A stretch of DNA of 64,000 nucleotides. It comes from Mycobacterium sp. M26 (lineage in GTDB: Bacteria > Actinomycetota > Actinomycetes > Mycobacteriales > Mycobacteriaceae). Numbering within the stretch: the first letter of the stretch is position 1; every line of letters begins with the position of its first letter. The DNA lies in contig NZ_LN929908.1 in the NCBI RefSeq assembly GCF_001494595.1, positions 372,001-436,000 on the forward strand, in the 5' to 3' direction. Shown here in pieces: positions 36,961-47,186 of this stretch. The notes beneath the pieces are model-generated. The model had not been told where the DNA came from. It was given only the letters and a program-made list of their open reading frames with translations, and made no database searches. The translations under genes and the position numbers were made by a program.

Positions 36961-38777
36961 CCGCCACCGAATGGCGCGGCAAGCTCGACGAGGAGCCCGA
37001 CGACCTGCCGATCGACGAGGCGGTGCCCCGCCGGCGGGAGGCCCGGGCGCTGCTCGGTTCGCTGCTGCGTCCCTTCCGCCTCACCGTCGGGTTGCTGGCT
37101 CTGGTGGTGGTCGTGGAAAACGCTGCCCGGCTGTCGGTTCCGCTGCTGGTGCAGCGCGGCATCGACCACGCGATACCGCCACTGCTGGACGGCGGCTCGG
37201 CGCGCGAACTGATCCTCGTTGTCGCGACGCTGTGCGGTGTCGTGGTGCTGCAAGCGGTGAGCAGGCTGATCTTCCTAAACCGCTCAGGGCGCATCGGGCA
37301 GCGGATGCTGCTCGAGGTACGCCGCCGGGTGTTCCGGCACTTCCAGCGCCTCGACGTCGCGTTCCACGACCGCTACACGTCAGGGCGGGTGGTCAGCAGG
37401 CTGACCAATGACGTCGAAGCCATCCAGGACATGCTGGAGACCGGGTTCGACAGCCTGGTCACCGCGGTGCTCACCCTGTTCGGCACCGCGATTCTGCTTG
37501 TCGCCCTTGATGTTCGGCTCGGGCTGATGTGTCTGGCGGCGTTTCCGATCCTGGTGATCCTGGTGTGGTGGTTCTCGGCGGAGTCGGCCAAGACCTACCG
37601 CAAGGTGCGCGAGAGCGCGGCCCTGGTGATCGTTCAGTTCGTCGAGACGATGACCGGGATCAAGGCCGTCCAGGCCTACCGCCGCGAGCCCCGCAACCAG
37701 GAGATCTTCGACGACGTCGCCGATCAGTACCGTGAGGTCAACGAGCGCACCTTCCGGCTGCTGGCCATCTTCATGCCGGGCGTCAAGCTCGTCGGCAACC
37801 TGACCACCGGTGTGGTGCTGCTCTACGGCGGCTACCGGGTGCTGCACGGTGAGATGACGATCGGCACGCTGACGGCCTTCCTGCTGTACCTGCGGATGTT
37901 CTTCGAACCCATGCAGGAGATCTCGCAGTTCTTCAACACCTTCCAGTCGGCGTCCTCGGCTTTGGAGAAGCTCGCCGGTGTGCTGGCCGAGAAGCCGGGT
38001 ATCGCCGACCCCGCCGACCCGGTGCGCCTGCAGGACGTGCGCGGTGAGGTGGCGCTGCGCGACGTGCAGTTCAGCTACGTCGCCGATCGCCCGGTGCTCC
38101 CGGGACTGAACCTGACGATCCCGGCGGGGCAGACCGTCGCGCTGGTGGGTACCACCGGTGCAGGCAAGACCACCATCGCCAAGCTGATCGCCCGGTTCTA
38201 CGACCCCACCTCGGGGTCGGTGACCCTCGACGGAGTCGACCTGCGCCACGTCGCGCAGAGCGACCTGCGCCGCCACGTGGTGATGGTGACGCAGGAGAAC
38301 TTCCTGTTCTCCGGCACCGTCGCCGACAACATCCGGTTCGGCCGGCCCGATGCGTCCGACGAGGAGGTGCGGGCCGCCGCGGCCGCGGTGGGGGCGGACG
38401 GCTTCATCGAGGCGCTGCCCGACGGTTACGGCAGCGACGTCGCCAAACGCGGCGGCCGGTTGTCGGCCGGGCAGCGCCAACTCATCGCCTTCGCCCGCGC
38501 GTTCCTGGCCGACCCGGCGGTGTTGATCCTCGATGAGGCGACGTCCTCGCTCGACATTCCCAGCGAGCGTCTGGTGCAGCGGGCGCTGCGCACGGTGCTG
38601 GCCGACCGGACCGCGCTGATCATCGCCCACCGGTTGTCGACCGTGGAGGTCGCCGACCGGGTGCTGGTTCTCGAACACGGCCGGATCCTCGAGGACGGCC
38701 CGCCCGCCGAGCTGATCGGCGACGGGCAGGGCCGCTATGCCGCGCTGCACCGGGCCTGGATCGAATCGCTGGCTTAG
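36957..38777 (+). CDS. ABC exporter half-transporter 2 (consensus ATPase site)
   Basis: 606 residues from ATG 36957. Exporter membrane domain starting SLLRPFRLTVGLLALVVVVENAARL, followed by Walker A GTTGAGKT, signature LSAGQRQLIAF and canonical Walker B LILDEATSSLD with the catalytic Glu. With half-transporter 1 it should make one heterodimeric drug- or lipid-type exporter: the active site uses this subunit's Walker motifs and the partner's LSGGQ. Substrate unknown. A palindromic repeat follows the stop by 5 nt. Confidence 0.9.
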   Translation: MTATEWRGKLDEEPDDLPIDEAVPRRREARALLGSLLRPFRLTVGLLALVVVVENAARLSVPLLVQRGIDHAIPPLLDGGSARELILVVATLCGVVVLQAVSRLIFLNRSGRIGQRMLLEVRRRVFRHFQRLDVAFHDRYTSGRVVSRLTNDVEAIQDMLETGFDSLVTAVLTLFGTAILLVALDVRLGLMCLAAFPILVILVWWFSAESAKTYRKVRESAALVIVQFVETMTGIKAVQAYRREPRNQEIFDDVADQYREVNERTFRLLAIFMPGVKLVGNLTTGVVLLYGGYRVLHGEMTIGTLTAFLLYLRMFFEPMQEISQFFNTFQSASSALEKLAGVLAEKPGIADPADPVRLQDVRGEVALRDVQFSYVADRPVLPGLNLTIPAGQTVALVGTTGAGKTTIAKLIARFYDPTSGSVTLDGVDLRHVAQSDLRRHVVMVTQENFLFSGTVADNIRFGRPDASDEEVRAAAAAVGADGFIEALPDGYGSDVAKRGGRLSAGQRQLIAFARAFLADPAVLILDEATSSLDIPSERLVQRALRTVLADRTALIIAHRLSTVEVADRVLVLEHGRILEDGPPAELIGDGQGRYAALHRAWIESLA

Positions 38778-38782
38778 CGTGT

Positions 38783-38839
38783 CGAACGTCGAGTTGTTGG
38801 CGTTGCGCCGGTGATTTCTCGACAACAAGTCGACGTTCA
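38783..38839. repeat. Dispersed palindromic repeat, copy B (57 nt)
   Basis: Reads CGAACGTCGAGTTGTTGGCG at the left and TCTCGACAACAAGTCGACGTTCA at the right (arms given in part). It matches the reverse complement of copy A over almost its whole length, including the non-palindromic middle (GCCGG, TTCTCGACAACAAG). Lies between the convergent ABC-transporter and rhodanese genes. Confidence 0.75.
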
Positions 38840-38862
38840 GGGCAGGCCCCATCCGCCAAGCG

Positions 38863-39192
38863 TTACACCGTCCGGCTCTCCAATGGCAGGCCGGCGCCGG
38901 TCCAGTCCTCCTTGCCGCCTTCATAGGCGAACACGTTGCGGTAGCCGAGTTTGGTGAGCTGCTCGGCGGCGATACGCGAGTTGTTGCAGCTCGGCCCCGA
39001 GCAGTAGGTGATCACGGTGGCATGCGGATCGGGCACCAGTTCAGCTGCCCGAGAGGCGATGTCGTCGAGCGGGAGATTCTGCGCACCGGGCAGGTGGCCG
39101 GCGTCGTAGTAGGCCGGGGGCAGTGCTTCGAGGACGACGGTGCCCTCCTGGCTCAGGCGGGTCTGGAGCTCGGTGCGGGTGATCACGTTCAT
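38863..39192 (-). CDS. Rhodanese-like sulfurtransferase
   Basis: 109 residues, a single rhodanese domain. The active-site Cys is in the loop CSGPSCNNS (about residue 65), and the domain opens with VVLEALPPAYYDAGHLPGAQNLPLD. Carries sulfane sulfur as a cysteine persulfide. Divergent from a MarR gene across two strong palindromes, so probably controlled by it, perhaps in response to reactive sulfur or electrophiles (inference). Confidence 0.9.
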   Translation of the reverse strand: MNVITRTELQTRLSQEGTVVLEALPPAYYDAGHLPGAQNLPLDDIASRAAELVPDPHATVITYCSGPSCNNSRIAAEQLTKLGYRNVFAYEGGKEDWTGAGLPLESRTV

Positions 39193-39216
39193 GGAATTGG
39201 CCTTTCAGTGGATTTA

Positions 39217-39254
39217 TGTGCGTGCGCACACAATATACGTGCGTGTGCACGCAC
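39217..39254. promoter_or_regulatory. Two adjacent palindromes in the rhodanese/MarR divergent promoter
   Basis: Site 1, TGTGCG-TG-CGCACA (39217-39230), and site 2, GTGCGTG-TG-CACGCAC (39239-39254), are both perfect inverted repeats around a TG centre, 23 nt apart centre to centre, about two helical turns. Between them on the minus strand lies TATATT, a good -10 for the rhodanese gene. Likely binding sites for two MarR dimers on one DNA face. Confidence 0.65.
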
Positions 39255-39277
39255 ATGCAAGACGCTATGCTGCTGCG

Positions 39278-39778
39278 GTGACCCGCAGGAAAGGCAAGGA
39301 CGACGACCTGGTCGGCATCTGGTCCGCCATGCTGCGGCTGCATGCCGCCCTAGTGCCCGTCATCGACACCGAGCTGGCGAAAGCGACGGGGACACCGCTG
39401 GGCTGGTACGACGTGCTGCTGGAACTCAATGCCGCGCCTGACCAGCGGATGACGATGACGGAGCTGGGTGCGGCGGCCGTCCTCAGCCGCAGTCGCGTCA
39501 GCCGCGTGGTCGACGAGCTCGAGGCGGTGGGTTGCGTGCGTCGGGTGCAGAATCCCGGTGACCGGAGATCGTCCTATGCCGAGCTCACCGAGCAGGGGCG
39601 GACCGTGTTCCGCAGGGCGGCGCCCGTCTACCTCGACCTGATCCGCGCCCACCTGGGCGCGCTGCTCGGTGCCGACGAGGCCGCCGGGTTGCGTACCACG
39701 CTGGAACGCGCGCTGGCCAAACTCGATGCGGTGCCCGCCGAACCGCTGACTCAGCCGGGCAGGCCGATGCGCCGGTAG
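39278..39778 (+). CDS. MarR family regulator
   Basis: 166 residues from GTG 39278 (VTRRKGKDDDLVG). Winged helix: MTMTELGAAAVLSRSRVSRVVDELEAVGCVRRVQNPGDRRSSYAELTEQG, with the wing DRRSSY. The frame is open upstream to 39140, but that would run through the operator. Overlaps the convergent accD3 by 28 nt at its 3' end. Presumed controller of the divergent rhodanese gene and itself. Confidence 0.9.
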   Translation: MTRRKGKDDDLVGIWSAMLRLHAALVPVIDTELAKATGTPLGWYDVLLELNAAPDQRMTMTELGAAAVLSRSRVSRVVDELEAVGCVRRVQNPGDRRSSYAELTEQGRTVFRRAAPVYLDLIRAHLGALLGADEAAGLRTTLERALAKLDAVPAEPLTQPGRPMRR

Positions 39779-41259
39779 CGATCCAGCCGTGCCGCGTACC
39801 GGTCACCGGCAGGCTGCGCCCGCAGCGCGTACAGCTCGCGGGCGATCGCCGTGCCCAGCCGTCGGGCGAACTCGGTGGGCTCGTCGGCGGCGTCGGGATG
39901 CTCGGGCACAATCTGGTCGACGATGCCGTTGCGCAGCAGATCCGCGGACCGAATACCTTGGGCGTCAGCCAGTTCCGGCGCATGGTCGGTATCGCGGAAC
40001 ACGATGGCGCTGGCGCCCTCCGGTGGAAGTGGCGCCAGCCAGCCGTGCTGGGCGGCCAGCACCCGGTCGGCGGGCACCATCGCCAGCGCCGGTCCGCCGC
40101 TGCCCTGACCGAGCAGTACCGACACCGTCGGGGTGTTCAGGGTGACCAGGTCGGACAGGCAGCGGGCGATCTCCCCGGCCAGGCCGTTCTGCTCGGCGTC
40201 GGCCGACAGCGCCGGGCCGGCGGTGTCGATCACCAAAACCAGCGGCAGTTGTAGCCCGGCGGCCAGGGCCATGCCGCGGCGGGCTTCGGCGAGTGCCGCG
40301 GGGCCGACACGGAGGGCAGGAGCGGAGCGACCCGGGAAAAGAGCGCTGCCACCGGTGACGCGTCGCTGGCCGACCACCACAGCGGGTTGGCCGCCGAAAC
40401 GGGCCAGCGCCAGCACCGTCGAGGCCGCTTCGCCGTGCGTCCCGGACAGCAACACCCGGTCGGTGGCACCGGTCCGCAGCAACCAGCTCACCCCCGGCCG
40501 GTCGGGCCGCCGCGAGGCGACGACGGAATCCCAGGCCGGCACGTCCGGGATCGGCTCGGCCGGCAGCGGGTCCGGCGGCGCACCGGGGATGTCGGTGATG
40601 ACGCTCAAGGCCCGGTCCAGGGTGGGACGCAGGACGTCGATGCCGACCACCCCGTCGATGACGCCGTGACGCAGCAGGTTCTCGGCGGTCTGCACGCCGG
40701 CGGGGAACGGCTCGCCATAGAGATGCTCGTAGACCCTCGGCCCCAGGAAGCCGATCAGCGCCCCGGGTTGCGCGACGGTGATGTGGCCCAGCGACCCCCA
40801 GGAGGCGAACACCCCACCGGTGGTCGGATGGCGCAGGTAGACGAGATAGGGCAGGTGCGCCTGCTTGTGCCGGGTGACCGCGGCGGCGATCTTGACCATC
40901 TGCAGGAACGCGACCGTACCCTCCTGCATCCGGGTGCCCCCCGAGCTGGGCGAAGCCAGCAGCGGCAACTTCTCGGCGGTCGCCCGCTCGACCGCGGCAG
41001 TGATCCGCTCGGCGGCGGCCACCCCGATCGATCCGGCCAGAAAGTCGAACTCGCAGGCCACGACGGCCACCCGGCGGCCGAAGATGGTGCCCTCGCCGGT
41101 GAGCACCGATTCGTCGAGCCCGGTGGCGGCGCGGGCCCGGGCCAGCTCAGCCGCATAGTCCTCGTCAGCGCCTATCGCCAGCGGCGCGACATCCCAGCTG
41201 CGGAACGACCCGGCGTCAAGAACGGCGTCGCGCAGTTGGGCAGCCCCGATGCGGCTCAC
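39751..41259 (-). CDS. accD3: Acyl/acetyl-CoA carboxylase carboxyltransferase subunit AccD3
   Basis: 502 residues. Two crotonase-fold halves: a beta-like half with LASPSSGGTRMQEGTVAFLQM and HPTTGGVFASWGSLGH, and an alpha-like half with VIDTAGPALSADAEQNGLAGEIARCL and GQGSGGPALAMVPADRV. This is a fused carboxyltransferase that moves CO2 from biotin to an acyl-CoA. M. tuberculosis AccD3 is poorly characterised. Only 34 nt separate it from divergent echA6, so their promoters must overlap. Confidence 0.93.
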   Translation of the reverse strand: MSRIGAAQLRDAVLDAGSFRSWDVAPLAIGADEDYAAELARARAATGLDESVLTGEGTIFGRRVAVVACEFDFLAGSIGVAAAERITAAVERATAEKLPLLASPSSGGTRMQEGTVAFLQMVKIAAAVTRHKQAHLPYLVYLRHPTTGGVFASWGSLGHITVAQPGALIGFLGPRVYEHLYGEPFPAGVQTAENLLRHGVIDGVVGIDVLRPTLDRALSVITDIPGAPPDPLPAEPIPDVPAWDSVVASRRPDRPGVSWLLRTGATDRVLLSGTHGEAASTVLALARFGGQPAVVVGQRRVTGGSALFPGRSAPALRVGPAALAEARRGMALAAGLQLPLVLVIDTAGPALSADAEQNGLAGEIARCLSDLVTLNTPTVSVLLGQGSGGPALAMVPADRVLAAQHGWLAPLPPEGASAIVFRDTDHAPELADAQGIRSADLLRNGIVDQIVPEHPDAADEPTEFARRLGTAIARELYALRAQPAGDRYAARLDRYRRIGLPG

Positions 41260-41293
41260 CAGACGAGGTTAACGGGCCAGTAGGCTGGCTTTC

Positions 41294-42025
41294 ATGATCG
41301 GAGTCAACCGCGTCGGGGATGTCACGACCATCGAGCTGCAGCGCCCGGAACGGCGCAATGCGCTCAACTCCGAGCTGGCCGACTCGCTACGGGAGGCCGT
41401 GGAGAAGGCCGCCGCCGACGATGTGCGGGCCATCGTCATCACCGGTCAGGGCACCGTCTTCTGCGCGGGCGCCGATCTGTCGGGCGATGTGTTCGCCGCG
41501 GACTTCCCGGACAAGGCGATCGCGCTCAACAAGGCCATCGACGCCGTACCGATGCCGGTGATCGGTGCGATCAACGGTCCGGCCATCGGCGCCGGTGTGC
41601 AGCTGGCCATGATCTGCGACCTGCGGGTCGTCGCCCCCGAGGCCTACTTCCAATTCCCGATCGCCAAATACGGCCTGGCCCTGGACAACTGGAGTGTGCG
41701 CCGGCTGAGCTCACTGGCCGGCTACGGCCGGGCCCGCGCCATGCTGCTGGCCGCTGAGCGCCTGGACGCCCAGACCGCACTGATGACCGGGATGGCCAAC
41801 CGGATCGGCGACCTGGCCGACGCGCAGGCCTGGGCGGCCGAGATCGCCGGGTTCGCGCCGCTGTCACTGCAGGCGTCCAAGCGGGTGCTCAACGACGACG
41901 GCGCCTACGAGGACCAGGGTCCGCTGCACAAGGAGCTGTTCGACAAGGCGTGGGGGAGCCAGGACGTGATCGAGGCCCAGGTGGCGCGCATCGAGAAGCG
42001 TGCCCCGAAGTTCCACGGAGCATAG
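41294..42025 (+). CDS. echA6: Enoyl-CoA hydratase-family protein EchA6
   Basis: 243 residues, crotonase fold: [16 protein letters not shown] (oxyanion region) and [31 protein letters not shown]. The usual catalytic Glu pair of enoyl hydratases is not evident, in agreement with published work showing that EchA6 binds acyl-CoA without hydratase activity and delivers it to mycolate synthesis (FAS-II). First gene of a same-strand run echA6, hydrolase, lipoprotein, ctpE. Confidence 0.93.
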   Translation: MIGVNRVGDVTTIELQRPERRNALNSELADSLREAVEKAAADDVRAIVITGQGTVFCAGADLSGDVFAADFPDKAIALNKAIDAVPMPVIGAINGPAIGAGVQLAMICDLRVVAPEAYFQFPIAKYGLALDNWSVRRLSSLAGYGRARAMLLAAERLDAQTALMTGMANRIGDLADAQAWAAEIAGFAPLSLQASKRVLNDDGAYEDQGPLHKELFDKAWGSQDVIEAQVARIEKRAPKFHGA

Positions 42026-42033
42026 GAGCACAC

Positions 42034-43143
42034 ATGCTGAGGGCGGCGCTGCGACTGGCCGCCGGGACCGCATCGCTGGCCACCGGCGGGTGGATTCTGC
42101 GCGCGCTCAACGACGCGCCCGCCTCCCTGGGTGCCGGGCCGGGTGTCATCGGATCGGTCGCCGGGCGTTCGCCGCACTACCGCGACGGGATCTTCCACAA
42201 TATGGAGCCCGCCTCGCCGCTGCGGCTGGACGCCGAGGAGAACCGGCTGGTCCTGTTCGACATGCTGTCGAGCCGCTCACCCAGCCGTCCGCAGGCCCCG
42301 ATCCCGCTGGACGACCCGGTGGCGCCGGCCCCTTCCGAACCGCTGGCGGTCAGCTGGCTGGGCCACTCCACCGCCCTGCTGGAAATCGACGGCTACCGGG
42401 TGCTCACCGACCCGATCTGGAGCGAGCGGTGTTCGCCGTCGCGCACCGTCGGCCCGCAGCGACTGCACCCGGTGCCCACACCCCTGGAAGCGCTGCCCGC
42501 CCTGGACGCGGTGGTGGTCAGCCACGACCACTACGACCACCTCGACATGGACACCGCGCTGGCGCTCACCCGTACCCAGCGGGCACCCTTCGTGGTGCCG
42601 CTCGGCGTCGGCGCCCACCTGCGGCAGTGGGGCATCCCGGCCGACCGGGTGATCGAACTGGACTGGAACGAAGAGACCCGCATCGGTGAACTCACCCTGG
42701 TGTGCACCCCGGCCCGGCACTTCTCCGGCCGATTCCTGACCCGCAACACCACGTTGTGGTCGTCGTGGGCCATCATCGGGCCCCGTCACCGCGCCTACTT
42801 CGGCGGTGACACCGGCTATACCCGCAGCTTCGCCGACATCGGTGCCGCCCACGGCCCCTTCGACCTCACCCTCATGCCGATCGGGGCCTACAACAAGTCC
42901 TGGCCCGACATTCACATGAACCCGGAGGAGGCGGTGCAGGCGCACCGCGATGTCACCGACGCCGGCCTGCTCGTCCCGGTGCACTGGTGCACGTTCCGGC
43001 TTGCGCCGCACCCGTGGGCCGAACCGGTCGAGCGGCTGCTCACCGCCGCCGACGCCGCCGGTGTCGAGGTGGCGATCCCCAGGCCCGGTGGGCGGGTGGT
43101 CAGCACGACGTCACCGGCGATAGACCGATGGTGGCGGGCCTGA
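42034..43143 (+). CDS. Metallo-beta-lactamase-fold hydrolase, NAPE-PLD-like (Rv0906-like)
   Basis: 369 residues from ATG 42034, 9 nt after echA6. Zinc motif SHDHYDHLD (HxHxDH, about residues 165-173), further ligands in ARHFSGR, GDTGYTRSF and PVHWCTFRLAPHPW. This pattern belongs to the NAPE-hydrolysing phospholipase D group (UlaG/YfeX-like MBL). The N-terminal hydrophobic stretch LRLAAGTASLATGGWIL may anchor it to the membrane. Likely a phospho- or lipid-diesterase. Confidence 0.88.
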   Translation: MLRAALRLAAGTASLATGGWILRALNDAPASLGAGPGVIGSVAGRSPHYRDGIFHNMEPASPLRLDAEENRLVLFDMLSSRSPSRPQAPIPLDDPVAPAPSEPLAVSWLGHSTALLEIDGYRVLTDPIWSERCSPSRTVGPQRLHPVPTPLEALPALDAVVVSHDHYDHLDMDTALALTRTQRAPFVVPLGVGAHLRQWGIPADRVIELDWNEETRIGELTLVCTPARHFSGRFLTRNTTLWSSWAIIGPRHRAYFGGDTGYTRSFADIGAAHGPFDLTLMPIGAYNKSWPDIHMNPEEAVQAHRDVTDAGLLVPVHWCTFRLAPHPWAEPVERLLTAADAAGVEVAIPRPGGRVVSTTSPAIDRWWRA

Positions 43144-43161
43144 CGCACTACGGTGCAAGCC

Positions 43162-44745
43162 ATGACCGCTCTGGCAAGACGTGCCGCGATCGTCGTCCTG
43201 TTGGCCACCCTCACCGCGTGCAGCAGCAGCCCCAAGCCTGAACCCGGCAAAGTCGCCTCCGACGTCCCCCCGCCACTGGTGCCCGCGATGGCGCTGCCGG
43301 ACAACGCCGTCGACAACGCGGTCGCCAAGCTGGACGGGATCGCGCAGGACCTGCTGAAGTCCTCCGGCATCCCGGGCCTGGCCGTGGCCGTGGTCCACGG
43401 TGGGAAGACGGTGTATGCCAAGGGATTTGGTGTCAAAGACATCACCAAGCCGGCTGATGACCCGGCCAACAAGGTGGATCCCGACACGGTGTTCCAGCTG
43501 GCATCGGTATCCAAGTCGATCGGGTCGACGGTGGTGGCGCATCAGGTCGGGACCAAGGCGATCACCTGGGACACCCCGGTGGTCGACAAACTGCCGTGGT
43601 TCGCGCTCTCGGATCCCGCGGTCACCAAGATGGTGGCCATCAGCGATCTGTACTCGCACCGCTCCGGTCTGCCGGACCACGCCGGTGACAAGCTCGAGGA
43701 TCTCGGCTACGACCGGCGCTACGTCCTGGAGAAGCTGCGCCAGTACCCGCTCGATCCGTTCCGGATCTCCTACGCCTACACCAACTTCGGGCTCACCGCC
43801 GCCGCCGAGGCAGTCGCCGTCTCGGTGGGCAAGTCCTGGGAGGACCTCAGCGAGGAGGTGCTCTACCGCCCGCTGGGCATGACCTCGACCAGTTCCCGGT
43901 TCGCCGATTTCGAGGCCCGTACCAACAAGGCGCTGGGCCATATCCGCATCGACAACCGCTACGAGCCGCGCTACAAGCGCGATCCGGACCCCGAATCACC
44001 GGCGGGCGGGGTCAGCTCCTCGGTCAACGATATGACGCACTGGCTGGCCATGGTGCTGGCCAACGGCAGCTACAACGGCCAGCAGATCGTCGAATCCGAC
44101 GCGCTGCTGCCCGCCCTGACACCGCAGATCGTCTCCAGCCCGCCCAGTGAACCGGCCATGCGGTCCGGCTTCTACGGCTACGGCTTCAACGTGGGCACCA
44201 CCTCGGCGGCGCGCACCCAGATCAGTCACTCCGGCGCCTTCGAACTCGGGACGGGAACCAACTTCCTGATCATTCCGTCGGCCGATGTCGCCATCGTCGC
44301 GCTGACCAATGCCACCCCGCGTGGTGTACCGGAAACCCTGACCGCCGAGTTCGCCGACCTCGTCCAGTTCGGTGAGGTCCGCGAGGACTGGCGCAAGCTG
44401 TACGGTGACGCCTTCGCCCAGATGGACCAGCCGGTGGGATCGCTGTCCGGCAAGCAGCCGCCGACCAACGCCGCGCCAGCCAAACCGCTGGCCAGCTACG
44501 TCGGCACCTACGCCAACGCGTTCTGGGGCCCGGCCACCGTCGCCGAGAAGGACGGCAAGCTCACCGTCGCGCTCGGACCCAAGGGCCAAACCTTCGAGCT
44601 CACGCACTGGGACGGTGACGTCTTCGCGCTGAGCTTCGTCGACGAGAACTCGCCGCCCGGAAGCGCTTCCGCGGCCCGCTTCGACGGGGACAAGCTGACG
44701 CTGGAGTACTACGACGACGAGAAGATGGGGACATTCACCAAATGA
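43162..44745 (+). CDS. Lipoprotein serine hydrolase, class C beta-lactamase/esterase family (Rv0907-like)
   Basis: 527 residues from ATG 43162; GTG 43153 is also possible. Signal peptide with lipobox LTAC (cysteine about residue 20). Serine-type active site: SVSK (SxxK) near residue 116, YTNFG (YxN) and HSGAF (third motif) are all present. A separate C-terminal domain of about 110 residues starts near [14 protein letters not shown]. Such proteins act on cell-wall peptides or esters; true beta-lactamase activity is not implied. Its stop overlaps ctpE (ATGA). Confidence 0.88.
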   Translation: MTALARRAAIVVLLATLTACSSSPKPEPGKVASDVPPPLVPAMALPDNAVDNAVAKLDGIAQDLLKSSGIPGLAVAVVHGGKTVYAKGFGVKDITKPADDPANKVDPDTVFQLASVSKSIGSTVVAHQVGTKAITWDTPVVDKLPWFALSDPAVTKMVAISDLYSHRSGLPDHAGDKLEDLGYDRRYVLEKLRQYPLDPFRISYAYTNFGLTAAAEAVAVSVGKSWEDLSEEVLYRPLGMTSTSSRFADFEARTNKALGHIRIDNRYEPRYKRDPDPESPAGGVSSSVNDMTHWLAMVLANGSYNGQQIVESDALLPALTPQIVSSPPSEPAMRSGFYGYGFNVGTTSAARTQISHSGAFELGTGTNFLIIPSADVAIVALTNATPRGVPETLTAEFADLVQFGEVREDWRKLYGDAFAQMDQPVGSLSGKQPPTNAAPAKPLASYVGTYANAFWGPATVAEKDGKLTVALGPKGQTFELTHWDGDVFALSFVDENSPPGSASAARFDGDKLTLEYYDDEKMGTFTK

Positions 44746-47147
44746 CCGTCAGCACTGCCGCCGGCCTGAGCGACGCCGATGTCGCCGCCCGCGTCGCCGA
44801 GGGGAAAACCAACGACGTCCCGAGCCGGGCGTCGCGCAGCGTCCGCGAGATCGTCCGAGCCAACGTCTTCACCCGCATCAACGCGATCCTGGGTGTCCTG
44901 CTGCTGATCGTGCTGGCCACTGGATCGCTGATCAACGGGCTGTTCGGCCTGCTCATCATCGCGAACAGCGGCATCGGCATCATCCAGGAATTGCGGGCCA
45001 AGAAGACCCTGGACAACCTGGCTATCGTCGGGCAGGCCAAACCCACCGTGCGGCGTCAGTCGGGCACAAAACCGTTGGCGCCCAACGAAGTCGTCCTCGA
45101 CGACGTCATCGAACTCGGTCCCGGCGACCAGATCGTGGTCGACGGTGAACTGCTCGAGGCATCGACCCTGGAGATCGACGAGTCGCTGCTGACCGGAGAG
45201 GCCGACCCGATCCCCAAGGACGTCGGCGCCGCGGTGATGTCGGGCAGTTTCGTCGTCGCGGGCACCGGCGCCTACCGGGCAACCAAGGTCGGCCGGGAAG
45301 CCTATGCCGCCCGACTGGCCGAGGAGGCCAGCAAGTTCACCCTGGTGAAGTCCGAACTGCGTACGGGCATCAACAAGATTCTGCAGTTCATCACCTACCT
45401 GCTGTGGCCGGCCGGACTGCTGACGATCTACACCCAGCTGTTCACCACCGGAGTCGGCTGGCGGGAGTCGGTGCTGCGGATGGTCGGCGCGCTGGTGCCG
45501 ATGGTTCCCGAAGGCCTGGTGCTGATGACCTCGATCGCGTTCGCGGTCGGGGTGATCCGGCTGGGCCGACGGCAGTGCCTGGTGCAGGAACTACCTGCCA
45601 TCGAGGGCCTGGCCCGGGTGGACGTGGTGTGCGCGGACAAGACCGGAACTCTCACCGAGAACGGCATGCGGCTCTCCGATGTGGCGTCGGTCAGCACGGA
45701 GACCACCGGAGACCTCGTCGGGAAAGTCCTTGGCGCCCTTGTCGCCGACGACCCCAAACCCAACGCCAGCATGCAGGCCATCGGCGAGGCCTATCCCGAC
45801 CCGCCGGGCTGGACCACCACGGCCACCGCACCGTTCAAGTCGGCCACCAAGTGGAGTGGCGCGTCCTACGGTGAGCACGGCAACTGGCTGATCGGCGCGC
45901 CCGACGTGCTGCTCGACCCGGACTCACCCGTGGCAGCCCAGGCTGAGGAGATCGGCTCGCGCGGTCTGCGGGTGCTGCTGCTCGGTTCCAGTGACGTGTC
46001 CGTCGACAGCCCGCAGGCGCCCGGTCACGTCACCCCCGTCGCATTGGTGGTCCTTGAGCAGCGGGTTCGCCCCGACGCCCGTGACACGCTGGAATACTTT
46101 GCCTCCCAGCATGTCTCGGTCAAGGTGATCTCCGGGGACAATGCGGTCTCGGTGGGTGCGGTGGCGGGCTCACTCGGGTTGGAGGGCGAGACCATGGACG
46201 CCCGCCACCTGCCCGCCGAACCCGACGAGCTGGCCGACACCATGCAGGAGTACACCACCTTCGGCCGGGTGCGGCCCGACCAGAAGCGGGCCATGGTGCA
46301 CGCCCTGCAGTCCCGCGACCACACCGTCGCGATGACCGGCGACGGCGTCAACGACGTCCTGGCACTCAAGGACGCCGACATCGGTGTCGCGATGGGATCG
46401 GGCAGCCCGGCATCCCGTGCGGTCGCGCAGATCGTGTTGCTGGACAACAAGTTCGCCACCCTGCCCTACGTGGTGGGGGAGGGCAGGCGGGTGATCGGCA
46501 ACATCGAGCGGGTGTCGAACCTGTTCCTCACCAAGACGGTGTACTCGGTGCTGCTGGCGCTGCTCGTCGGGCTGGCGGGGTTGTCGTCCAAGCTGTTCGG
46601 CACCGACCCGCTGCTCTATCCCTTCCAGCCGATCCACGTCACCATCGCGGCCTGGTTCACCATCGGCATCCCGGCCTTCATCCTGTCGCTGGCGCCCAAC
46701 AACGAACGGGCCCACACCGGGTTCGTGCGCCGGGTGATGACCTCGGCACTGCCGTCGGGTGTGGTGATCGGACTGGCGACGTTCGTCTCCTACGTGATCG
46801 CCTACCGCGACAGCGCCACCGTCGAACAGCAGACCCAGGCCTCCACCGGCGCACTGATCACCCTGCTGATCAGTGCGGTGTGGGTGCTGGCCGTGGTCGC
46901 CCGGCCATACCAGTGGTGGCGCGTGGCCCTCGTCGCGGTCTCTGGACTGGCGTACGTGGTGATCTTTGCCATACCGCTGGCCCGTAAGGCGTTCATGCTC
47001 GATCCGTCCAACCTGGCGATCACCTCGACCGCGATAGGGATCGGCCTGCTCGCGGCGGGAATCATCGAGGCGCTGTGGTGGATTCAGGGCCGGGTACTGG
47101 GCGAATCCCGGATTTTGTGGCGATCCGGGAATAGCGTGCAAGATTGA
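44742..47147 (+). CDS. ctpE: P-type cation ATPase CtpE (calcium uptake)
   Basis: 801 residues. P-ATPase landmarks: actuator LLTGEAD, helix-4 motif [11 protein letters not shown] (PEGL), phosphorylation site [12 protein letters not shown], nucleotide-domain KSATKW, and hinge [24 protein letters not shown]. The PEGL motif and length fit the mycobacterial CtpE group; published work identifies CtpE as a calcium importer needed for cell-surface integrity. Membrane protein with about ten helices. Translationally coupled to the lipoprotein gene upstream. Confidence 0.94.
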   Translation: MTVSTAAGLSDADVAARVAEGKTNDVPSRASRSVREIVRANVFTRINAILGVLLLIVLATGSLINGLFGLLIIANSGIGIIQELRAKKTLDNLAIVGQAKPTVRRQSGTKPLAPNEVVLDDVIELGPGDQIVVDGELLEASTLEIDESLLTGEADPIPKDVGAAVMSGSFVVAGTGAYRATKVGREAYAARLAEEASKFTLVKSELRTGINKILQFITYLLWPAGLLTIYTQLFTTGVGWRESVLRMVGALVPMVPEGLVLMTSIAFAVGVIRLGRRQCLVQELPAIEGLARVDVVCADKTGTLTENGMRLSDVASVSTETTGDLVGKVLGALVADDPKPNASMQAIGEAYPDPPGWTTTATAPFKSATKWSGASYGEHGNWLIGAPDVLLDPDSPVAAQAEEIGSRGLRVLLLGSSDVSVDSPQAPGHVTPVALVVLEQRVRPDARDTLEYFASQHVSVKVISGDNAVSVGAVAGSLGLEGETMDARHLPAEPDELADTMQEYTTFGRVRPDQKRAMVHALQSRDHTVAMTGDGVNDVLALKDADIGVAMGSGSPASRAVAQIVLLDNKFATLPYVVGEGRRVIGNIERVSNLFLTKTVYSVLLALLVGLAGLSSKLFGTDPLLYPFQPIHVTIAAWFTIGIPAFILSLAPNNERAHTGFVRRVMTSALPSGVVIGLATFVSYVIAYRDSATVEQQTQASTGALITLLISAVWVLAVVARPYQWWRVALVAVSGLAYVVIFAIPLARKAFMLDPSNLAITSTAIGIGLLAAGIIEALWWIQGRVLGESRILWRSGNSVQD

Positions 47148-47186
47148 CCAGGGGTACCCCCTGGCGATGGATGAAAGGGTTGACCG

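Noticed and set aside
37380..38924. 514-residue minus-strand open frame opposite the second ABC half-transporter
   Set aside because: His/Gln/Arg-rich composition without domains; the plus strand has complete ABC motifs.
47148..47164. CCAGGGG-TA-CCCCCTGG hairpin after ctpE, considered as a terminator or a SigF -10 (GGGTAC)
   Set aside because: The stem is short with an extra C, and no GTTT -35 is found at the right distance; it is too weak to call.
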